Shown: positions 44,461-50,748 of the stretch, piece after piece
Layout of the letters: each line of letters opens with the position of its first letter
Numbering within the stretch: the stretch's first letter is position 1
Program-made: the position numbers and the translations under genes
The notes under the pieces: generated by a model
What the model saw: the letters and a program-made list of their open reading frames with translations, nothing else
Told to the model about the DNA's origin: nothing
Database searches by the model: none
Assembly: GCA_910586855.1 (NCBI GenBank)
Contig: CAJUJH010000001.1
Coordinates: 434,001 to 498,000 of the forward strand
Length of the DNA: 64,000 bases
Direction: 5' to 3'
DNA from: Candidatus Gastranaerophilales bacterium
GTDB lineage: Bacteria; Cyanobacteriota; Vampirovibrionia; Gastranaerophilales; Gastranaerophilaceae

Positions 44461-45018
44461 ATGAATGAAAAAGAAAAAATGCTAAAAGGGCTGCTTTATG
44501 ATGCCAATTACGATAAAGCTCTTATAGAAGAGCGTAAGCAATGCAAAATTTTATGTGCAAAATATAATAATTCTCAATACGAAGATATTGAGTCAAGGTA
44601 TGCTCTTTTAAGCCGGATTCTGGGTAAAATAAAAGAAAATTTCATAATAGAGCCTTCTTTTTGGTGTGATTACGGCTATAACATAGAACTTGGTGAAAAT
44701 TTTTATTCAAATCATAACCTTGTTATTTTAGACCCGGCGAAAGTCACCTTTGGCGATAATGTTTTTATTGGTCCTAATTGCGGATTTTATACGGCAGGAC
44801 ACCCTTTAAATATTGAAGAAAGAAATAAGGGTTTAGAATATGCAAAGCCAATTGCGGTTGGAAATAATGTTTGGTTTGGCGGCAATGTAGCTGTAATGCC
44901 GGGAGTTACAATCGGTGATAACTGCACAATTGCTGCAGGAAGTATTGTTACAAAAGATATTCCGGATAACTCCCTTGCAGCAGGCGTTCCATGCAAGGTT
45001 ATCCGCAAAATACAGTGA
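44461..45018 (+). CDS. Maltose/galactoside-type O-acetyltransferase
   Basis: A 185-residue hexapeptide-repeat acetyltransferase of the Maa/LacA/NodL group, which acetylates sugars using acetyl-CoA. The start is taken at ATG 44461 (MNEKEKMLKGLLYDANYDKA), the normal family start; the longer frame would cross a terminator. Left-handed helix signatures: NLVILDPAKVTFGDNVFIGP, PIAVGNNVWFGGNVAVMPGV with the acetyl-CoA site, and GSIVTKDIPDNSLAAGVPCK. The catalytic His lies in FYTAGHPLN near residue 112. It may modify capsule or lipopolysaccharide sugars together with the neighbouring acyltransferase; that is inference. Confidence 0.93.
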   Translation: MNEKEKMLKGLLYDANYDKALIEERKQCKILCAKYNNSQYEDIESRYALLSRILGKIKENFIIEPSFWCDYGYNIELGENFYSNHNLVILDPAKVTFGDNVFIGPNCGFYTAGHPLNIEERNKGLEYAKPIAVGNNVWFGGNVAVMPGVTIGDNCTIAAGSIVTKDIPDNSLAAGVPCKVIRKIQ

Positions 45019-45108
45019 TTATCTGCCATTTTGAATCTATCACTTGTCTAAAAAACTTTTAAACCTTGATACTGTTTAAATTTTAAAACTTAATTTAAGG
45101 AAATTTTT

Positions 45109-46167
45109 ATGCATAACAATAAAATAAACCTTTTAAAAGCACTTGCAATCCTTGCTGTAGTTTCAGGGCATCTTGAATTTTCAATTATTCCTATGTTCCC
45201 GCCATATTCTTTTCAAGTGATATTATTCTTTTTTATTGCAGGCATGGTGTTTAATAATAAATACGGTTTCTTTGAATTTTTTAAAAAGAGAACAAAATCC
45301 CTTATGGTGCCATATTGTTTGTATGCACTTTTTTATCTTGGTTTGACTATTTTAATTACGCCCTTAATCGGGAAATTCTGGGCCATGCCTGTAACGCTTC
45401 AAAATGAGTTTCTTATGCCGTTTTTAACGGGGCATCAAATAGATTTAATTTCGCCTCTATGGTTTGTGCCGCAGCTTTTTATTTCCCTTATTGTGTATAA
45501 AATATTTTCTTATATAAAATGTAATGAGGTTTTTAAAACCTCCGTATTTTTGCTGCTTACGCTTGCTGCTATTCAGCTTCAGCCTCTGAGGGAAAATTTA
45601 TACATTCTTTTAATTATAAGAACAATGTTTTCACTACTTTTTATTCACCTTGGATATTTATACAAAAACAAGGTTGAGGGGAAATATGAAATTTTCACAC
45701 CAAAAATATTTTTTGCAGTTTTAGTGCTTCAATCTCTTCTTTGGCTTACAAATAAAGATTTTACGGCAATGGATGGCATTGGTTTGAGTTTCATTCTTGT
45801 ATGGGGAGAATTTGATAATTGGATTGTGCCTGTTTTAACAAGTATAACGGGTATTTGGATGAGTCTTTTTATAATTGAAATATTATATGAAAAAATTAAA
45901 GACTGGAAATTCTTACATCTTATAGGGCAAAATACTTACCATATTATGGCAAACCACCTTATCGTATTTAATATAATAACTTATGCCTTCCTTGCACTCA
46001 AAGGCATTCCTTTTGATGTTAAAAATAATGCAGATATTTACTGGTTTTATTATCCGCTTAAAACAACATATTTTTATTTTGTAACAGGAATAATTACAAC
46101 AACATATTTAGGAGTGTTGTTGAAGTGTTTGAAAGGGAAATTATTTCTTAATCAGATGCATAAATAA
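45109..46167 (+). CDS. Acyltransferase 3 family membrane protein
   Basis: A 352-residue integral membrane acyltransferase (PF01757-type), which adds acyl groups to cell-envelope carbohydrates. The family start is clear: INLLKALAILAVVSGHLEFS, with the conserved His near residue 21, then FFIAGMVFNNKYGFFEFFKK and a series of about ten hydrophobic spans, ending in KPYYFYFVTGI-type segments. RBS TTAAGGAAA precedes the ATG. Its 3' end overlaps the convergent XRE gene by 27 bases. Substrate unknown. Confidence 0.9.
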   Translation: MHNNKINLLKALAILAVVSGHLEFSIIPMFPPYSFQVILFFFIAGMVFNNKYGFFEFFKKRTKSLMVPYCLYALFYLGLTILITPLIGKFWAMPVTLQNEFLMPFLTGHQIDLISPLWFVPQLFISLIVYKIFSYIKCNEVFKTSVFLLLTLAAIQLQPLRENLYILLIIRTMFSLLFIHLGYLYKNKVEGKYEIFTPKIFFAVLVLQSLLWLTNKDFTAMDGIGLSFILVWGEFDNWIVPVLTSITGIWMSLFIIEILYEKIKDWKFLHLIGQNTYHIMANHLIVFNIITYAFLALKGIPFDVKNNADIYWFYYPLKTTYFYFVTGIITTTYLGVLLKCLKGKLFLNQMHK

Positions 46168-46470
46168 CCGCACAGCGGGAATTAGCTCTGAATTATTTTT
46201 ATATAAATAATCTAAAGATTCTTTTGCTTCTTTATAAGCTGTATCTATTGTTTTATTGTCATGGAAATTAAATAAATCTATATACTCACAGTTAAAAACT
46301 TCGCGTAATTTTTCGATTGTTTCAGGTTTTGGAAATGTAACTCCTGTTTCAATTTCTGCAATAGCAGAAGCTGACATATCAACTTTTTCTGCAAGCTGCA
46401 TCTGGGTGTATTTCATATTATTACGCATTGTTGCTACGCGTTTGCCAAGTAATTTTTTTAGTTCAGACAC
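46141..46470 (-). CDS. XRE-family transcriptional regulator
   Basis: A 109-residue Cro/CI-type helix-turn-helix protein. The HTH is at residues 10-65: KRVATMRNNMKYTQMQLAEK, then MSASAIAEIETGVTFPKPET. The C-terminal 40 residues (YKEAKESLDYLYKNN) are helical and may form a dimer interface. It has no clear target; it convergently overlaps the acyltransferase gene by 27 bases, which could give antisense control between the two. Confidence 0.88.
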   Translation of the reverse strand: MSELKKLLGKRVATMRNNMKYTQMQLAEKVDMSASAIAEIETGVTFPKPETIEKLREVFNCEYIDLFNFHDNKTIDTAYKEAKESLDYLYKNNSELIPAVRLFMHLIKK

Positions 46471-46654
46471 ATGTTTCTCCCTATATAATGAGATTACTTG
46501 TATAACTCATCAAAATAAATAGTGTATTAGGCTAGAAATTTAGTTTAATAACGAGTATAATAAAATTAGGAAATTAATTTAGACAATTTTTGGTATGGGT
46601 GTTAATTAAAATTATTAAATGTTCCATACCTTTTTTTAAAAAAGGAACTAAAAT

Positions 46655-46867
46655 GTGAATAATAATAAAAATTACAAAAAATTATTAAAAAGGTATGATT
46701 TAACAAAATTAAATACAAAAAGCAATGAATTATTTGAAATTGTCAACAAATATGAGTTTTATAAATGTAGAACAACTGTATGGTATTTAAAACCTTTTTA
46801 TGAGTTTGTTTATATTTTGTCTGTATTTATTGCAAGGTGTGAATCAAAACATGCGCTAAGAAAATAA
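46655..46867 (+). CDS. Small hypothetical protein (70 aa)
   Basis: A Lys/Tyr/Asn-rich frame of 70 residues with a GTG start and AAAGGAAC upstream. The ATG two bases before is out of frame and stops at once. It contains RTTVWYLKPFYEFVYILSVF, a weakly hydrophobic segment that could be a membrane span. Its last 12 bases overlap the end of ung on the other strand. Lacking a family, it stays uncertain. Confidence 0.4.
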   Translation: MNNNKNYKKLLKRYDLTKLNTKSNELFEIVNKYEFYKCRTTVWYLKPFYEFVYILSVFIARCESKHALRK

Positions 46868-47620
46868 TTTTGTTTGTCTTGTACAGTCCGTGCTCCAATT
46901 TACAGGTTCCAAGCCTGCTTTTTCTAAAATTTCATTGCATTTTGCAAAATGTTTGCACCCGATAAAGGCATCCACTTCTTTATCTTCCACCATAATTCTT
47001 GTATTTTTTGCATTTCCCATATTTGATGGGTGTGAAGACCTTAAGATATGAATATTTTCTTTCTTAAAACCCTCATCTTTATGGATAGGAAAATTTTCCA
47101 TAGTGTTTGCAGGTCCTCCCCAAAGCATTACAATTAGGGGTTTTCCTCTGTTTAATAATTTATCTATAATGATATCTGTGACAGGTTTCCAAAATTTTAA
47201 CCGTTTATTTAATGTTAAATCTTTTTCAAAACTGAGTGCGCGGTTTAAAAGCAGTACCCCTTGTTTTGTCCAGGTACTCAAGTTTCCGCTTGAATTATTA
47301 ATCCCTGTGCAGTTATTTATCTCACAAAAAATATTTTTTAAAGAAGCAGGCACCCCGCCGGATTTTTTTGAAAAAGAAAGCCCGTGAGCATCTTCCCTGT
47401 TTGGATAAGGGTCTTGCCCTGTGATTAAAACCTTAACCTTATTGAAATCAGTCATTTTAAGAGCATAATATATCCCGCTGTTATTATTTTCTAAAGGTAA
47501 AACCTCGCCTTCAATCAGCTTGCGTCTTTCTTGAATTTCATCCCATTTTACCTTTAAGATTTCAAGCTCCTCTTTGTTTAATGCTTCTGCCCAAGATTTC
47601 CCTATAATTTCTTCCATCAA
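46856..47620 (-). CDS. ung: Uracil-DNA glycosylase (family 1)
   Basis: Removes uracil from DNA at the start of base excision repair. The 254-residue protein has the catalytic motif VLITGQDPYPNREDAHGLSF at about 65-85 with the water-activating Asp (GQDPYP, where many species have GQDPYH), LLLNRALSFE, VMLWGGPAN and the leucine-loop motif as HPSNMGNAKN near residue 215 in place of HPSPLS. A C-terminal tail of about 25 residues, including KAGLEPVNWS, extends past the usual end. The ATG is preceded by AAAGGCAGTTTG. Confidence 0.93.
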   Translation of the reverse strand: MMEEIIGKSWAEALNKEELEILKVKWDEIQERRKLIEGEVLPLENNNSGIYYALKMTDFNKVKVLITGQDPYPNREDAHGLSFSKKSGGVPASLKNIFCEINNCTGINNSSGNLSTWTKQGVLLLNRALSFEKDLTLNKRLKFWKPVTDIIIDKLLNRGKPLIVMLWGGPANTMENFPIHKDEGFKKENIHILRSSHPSNMGNAKNTRIMVEDKEVDAFIGCKHFAKCNEILEKAGLEPVNWSTDCTRQTKLFS

Positions 47621-47706
47621 ACTGCCTTTAAATTTTCTATTTAAACAATCTTAGCATGAAAACCTAAAACTATATAAGTAAGAAATTGGCAGGGTGTGGA
47701 CCAAAT

Positions 47707-48084
47707 TTACCTTAAAAGCTCTTTTTCCTTTTTTGACATAATTTTATCGTAAGAACTTATTTTATAATCAAGCTTGTCTATGGTTGTTTGGATAGCATCT
47801 CTTTTTTCAATTAATTTTTTTCTTTCTTCAATTAAGATATTTTTCCTTTCTTCATGCGTTGAATCGCCAAGGTAGAAAAGTTTGATATATCTTGCCAAAA
47901 CTTCAATAGAAAGCCCTGCTCCTCTCATGCATTTTATAAATTCAACCCAGCCTAAATCAGCTTCAGAATAATCTCTTATCCCGCTTGAATTTTTCTTAAC
48001 ATTGGGCAAAAGCCCCATTTTTTCATAATATCGAAGTGTATCTGCTGAAATATCATATTTTTTGCTTACTTCTGAAATTTTCAT
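47707..48084 (-). CDS. MerR-family regulator (AdhR/NmlR-like)
   Basis: A 125-residue regulator. The MerR winged helix is at residues 1-65 (MKISEVSKKYDISADTLRYY, then GIRDYSEADLGWVEFIKCMR) and a long dimerisation helix follows (EERKNILIEERKKLIEKRDA). There are no cysteines in a metal site, and the RGAGLSIEVLARYI region fits the AdhR/NmlR subgroup that senses electrophiles or aldehydes. Its own promoter has the family's long 19-base spacer. It is not in an operon with a target gene here. Confidence 0.88.
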   Translation of the reverse strand: MKISEVSKKYDISADTLRYYEKMGLLPNVKKNSSGIRDYSEADLGWVEFIKCMRGAGLSIEVLARYIKLFYLGDSTHEERKNILIEERKKLIEKRDAIQTTIDKLDYKISSYDKIMSKKEKELLR

Positions 48085-48113
48085 ATTGCAAACCTTTTTA
48101 AAACTATATAAAT

Positions 48114-48144
48114 ACTTTACAACCTAAAGTAGGCTCCAAGTCAA
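48114..48144 (-). promoter_or_regulatory. MerR-type promoter with 19-base spacer
   Basis: On the minus strand: TTGACT, then TGGAGCCTACTTTAGGTTG (19 bases), then TAAAGT. The spacer carries an imperfect dyad, CTTGGAG...CTTTAGG. MerR-type regulators act by untwisting 19-base spacers, so the gene downstream, merR itself, is probably autoregulated. Confidence 0.65.
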
Positions 48145-48168
48145 GCATAAATTTTAAAAGGTGTAAAT

Positions 48169-48519
48169 TTACTCCATAACATGTTCAAGTGCTTTTTCTA
48201 AAATATCCTTAATGTGCGTATCGTCAAGGGAGTAATAAACATTTTTACCTGTTTTTACTGCTTTTACAAGTTTTGCAGTCCTTAAAACCTTTAATTGGTG
48301 CGACACGGCAGATTTTGTCATATTTAAAAGCACTGCTAAATCCGAAACACACATCTCGCTTTCTTCAAGCGCCCATAAAAGCTGTATTCTGGTTGAATCG
48401 CCCATCACCTTAAAAAAGTCTGAAAGTTCATACAAAACCCTCATTTCAGGCATATTGGGCTTTACTTTATTTATTAATTCAATATTATAAGCTTCGCAGT
48501 CTGTTTTTCTGTTTTCCAT
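48169..48519 (-). CDS. ArsR/SmtB-family metal-responsive repressor
   Basis: A 116-residue winged-helix repressor. The HTH lies at about residues 50-75: SDLAVLLNMTKSAVSHQLKV, followed by the wing KTGKNVYYSLDDTHI. A cysteine near the N terminus (TDCEAYN) and one in ESEMCVSDLA match the CadC/SmtB alpha3N-type metal sites, and the end carries HVME. It diverges from the P-type ATPase gene and two matching 16-base operators lie between them, so it probably represses that gene until cadmium, zinc or lead binds. Confidence 0.93.
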   Translation of the reverse strand: MENRKTDCEAYNIELINKVKPNMPEMRVLYELSDFFKVMGDSTRIQLLWALEESEMCVSDLAVLLNMTKSAVSHQLKVLRTAKLVKAVKTGKNVYYSLDDTHIKDILEKALEHVME

Positions 48520-48582
48520 AGGTTTATTATATTTTTTGGATTGCTAAAATGCAAATTTTGTAAATTTGATTCGTTTATCCTC

Positions 48583-48638
48583 TTGACAATTGAATAGTTG
48601 TTCAATTATACTATTAATATAGTTGAACAACTATTCAA
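48583..48638 (+). promoter_or_regulatory. Heavy-metal ATPase promoter with two operators
   Basis: TTGACA (48583-48588) and TATACT (48607-48612), spaced 18 bases. Operator one, TTGAATAGTTGTTCAA (48590-48605), fills the spacer; operator two, TTGAACAACTATTCAA (48623-48638), lies just past the -10 box and is its exact reverse complement. This is the usual ArsR/SmtB-type arrangement, which blocks polymerase when repressor is bound. Confidence 0.88.
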
Positions 48639-48668
48639 CTAAAATTATAATAAAATAAGGAAAGTAAT

Positions 48669-50639
48669 ATGTGTAATCATTGCGAACATAATAGCGGTCA
48701 CTGCGAGCACGGACACAACAATGAACATTGTTGTTCCAAAGGGCATAGTGGCACCGGTTTAGATAATTTTTTAATAAAAAAGCTGGTTATTGTTTTTACC
48801 GCACTTATTTTAATGATAATTCTAAAACCTGAAAACCTTGTATCGCAGCTGTTTTATATTAATTCAGCTATTATAAAGTTTGTAATCTATTTTACTCTGT
48901 ACCTGATAGTTGCAAAAAATATAGTCTTAAATGCTTTTAAAAATGTACTAAGCAAAAATTTTCTGGATGAAAATTTTTTAATGACCATTGCAACATTTGG
49001 AGCTTTTGGAATTGGCGAATACCCAGAAGCCCTTATGGTTATGCTTTTATATCAAACAGGTGAGCTATTTACGGATTATGCGGTTAATAAATCTAAAAAA
49101 TCAGTTCTTGCCCTAATGGATTTAAAACCTGAATTTGCAAACCTTGTAACCCAAACAGATATACAAAAAGTTGCTCCTGATAAAGTTAAAATTAATGATA
49201 TTATCCTTGTAAAGCCGGGTGAGAAAATTCCTTTGGACGGCACTATAGTTGAAGGCTTAACTTCCATTGATACATCAGCCTTAACAGGTGAAGCCCTGCC
49301 CAAAAGCCTTAAACCGGGTGATACTATAATGAATGGCTGCATAAATTTAGATGGTGTAATAAAAATAAAAGTAACATCAGAATTTCAAAATTCTACCGTT
49401 TCTAAAATTATTGAAATGGTGCAGCAGGCTTCTGATAAGAAAACCCGCACCGAAAATTTCATTACAAAATTTGCAAAAATTTATACCCCTATTGTTGTAT
49501 TTCTGGCACTGTTTTTGGTCATTGTTCCTGTTATTTTTGGCGGTGCATTTGTACAATGGTTTGAAAGAGCACTAACATTTCTTGTTATCTCCTGTCCTTG
49601 TGCGCTTGTAATATCAATACCTTTAGGATTTTTTGCTTCAATCGGTGCAGCATCTAAAAACGGCATATTAATTAAAGGAAGTAATTATATTGAGGCGCTT
49701 TCAAAGGTTGATACAATTGTTTTTGATAAAACAGGAACTCTAACATCAGGTGTATTTAGTGTTTCAGAAATTTGTCCTGCTTTAAATATCTCAAAAGAAG
49801 AATTTATAAAACTTGCAGCCCATGCGGAGCATTTTTCAAATCATCCTGTTGCAAGCTCAATTAAATCAGCATATTTAGAAGATGTAAATCCATCTGATAT
49901 CAAATGTTTAAAAGAAATCCCCGGAATGGGTATCACAGCTGTAATACAAGAAAAAAACATAATTTTGGGCAATGCTGCAATTATGGAAAAATTCAATATT
50001 GATTATCCACAAGATATAGAAGGTAAAACCATTATTTATATGGCTATAAATGGTAAATATGCAGGATATTTAACAATTTCAGACACCATAAAATCTGATA
50101 CAAAAGCTACCCTTTTGAATCTTAAAAAAGAAGGGGTAAAAGAGCTTATAGTTTTGACGGGTGATAAAGGACTTTTTGGACTTGAAGAATTAAATAACGG
50201 CAGTTTGATTGATGAAATATATTGTAATCTTTTGCCAAATCAAAAGGTAGAAAAGCTTGAAGAACTTATGAAGATAAAAAATCATAAGACTGCACTTGCT
50301 TTTGTCGGTGACGGTATTAATGATGCGCCTGTTTTATCCCGTGCAGATATCGGCATTGCAATGGGCAAAATGGGCTCTGATGCTGCAATCGGCGCCAGTG
50401 ATGTTGTTATTATGGATGATAATTTAAATAAAATTTCTGAAACTGTTAAAATTTCTAAAAAGACAATTCAAATAATAAAGCAAAATATAATATTTATCCT
50501 TGCTGTAAAATTTTCATTCCTTGCATTTGGAGCATTTGGTATAGTTTCAATGTGGGGCGCCGTGTTTGCAGATGTGGGGGTCTCAATTCTTGCAATTCTA
50601 AATTCTATGAGAATATTATATTTCACGCAGCCAAAATAA
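48669..50639 (+). CDS. cadA: Heavy-metal P-type ATPase (Cd/Zn/Pb efflux)
   Basis: A 656-residue P1B-type ATPase that pumps Zn, Cd or Pb out of the cell. It starts with a short Cys/His-rich segment (MCNHCEHNSGHCEHGHNNEH, then CC) in place of a folded HMA metal-binding domain. Six to eight membrane spans are visible, with the transport motif CPCALVISIPLG near residue 309, the phosphorylation site DKTGTLTSG near 351, and GDGINDAPVLSRADIGIAMG near 547. The CPC motif and divergent ArsR gene support Zn/Cd/Pb rather than copper. RBS AAGGAAAG precedes ATG. A terminator lies beyond the stop. Confidence 0.95.
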   Translation: MCNHCEHNSGHCEHGHNNEHCCSKGHSGTGLDNFLIKKLVIVFTALILMIILKPENLVSQLFYINSAIIKFVIYFTLYLIVAKNIVLNAFKNVLSKNFLDENFLMTIATFGAFGIGEYPEALMVMLLYQTGELFTDYAVNKSKKSVLALMDLKPEFANLVTQTDIQKVAPDKVKINDIILVKPGEKIPLDGTIVEGLTSIDTSALTGEALPKSLKPGDTIMNGCINLDGVIKIKVTSEFQNSTVSKIIEMVQQASDKKTRTENFITKFAKIYTPIVVFLALFLVIVPVIFGGAFVQWFERALTFLVISCPCALVISIPLGFFASIGAASKNGILIKGSNYIEALSKVDTIVFDKTGTLTSGVFSVSEICPALNISKEEFIKLAAHAEHFSNHPVASSIKSAYLEDVNPSDIKCLKEIPGMGITAVIQEKNIILGNAAIMEKFNIDYPQDIEGKTIIYMAINGKYAGYLTISDTIKSDTKATLLNLKKEGVKELIVLTGDKGLFGLEELNNGSLIDEIYCNLLPNQKVEKLEELMKIKNHKTALAFVGDGINDAPVLSRADIGIAMGKMGSDAAIGASDVVIMDDNLNKISETVKISKKTIQIIKQNIIFILAVKFSFLAFGAFGIVSMWGAVFADVGVSILAILNSMRILYFTQPK

Positions 50640-50687
50640 TTCATATAGCGGGGGGGTAATTTATTGCGCCGGTATAAATATTCTGGA

Positions 50688-50724
50688 CAAAAAAATGGGC
50701 GCAAAGGTTACCAAAATGCGCCCA
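50688..50724 (-). terminator. Terminator between cadA and the large prepilin gene
   Basis: Stem TGGGCGCA / TGCGCCCA with a 13-base loop and an A/T tract (T-run on the minus strand, at 50688-50695). It serves the prepilin gene and may also stop cadA transcripts. Confidence 0.85.
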
Positions 50725-50748
50725 ATTGAAAAGTTGTTCATCTAAAAG

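Noticed and set aside
50650..50660. A run of seven G before the prepilin end as a phase-variation tract
   Set aside because: It lies between two gene ends, outside any reading frame or promoter.
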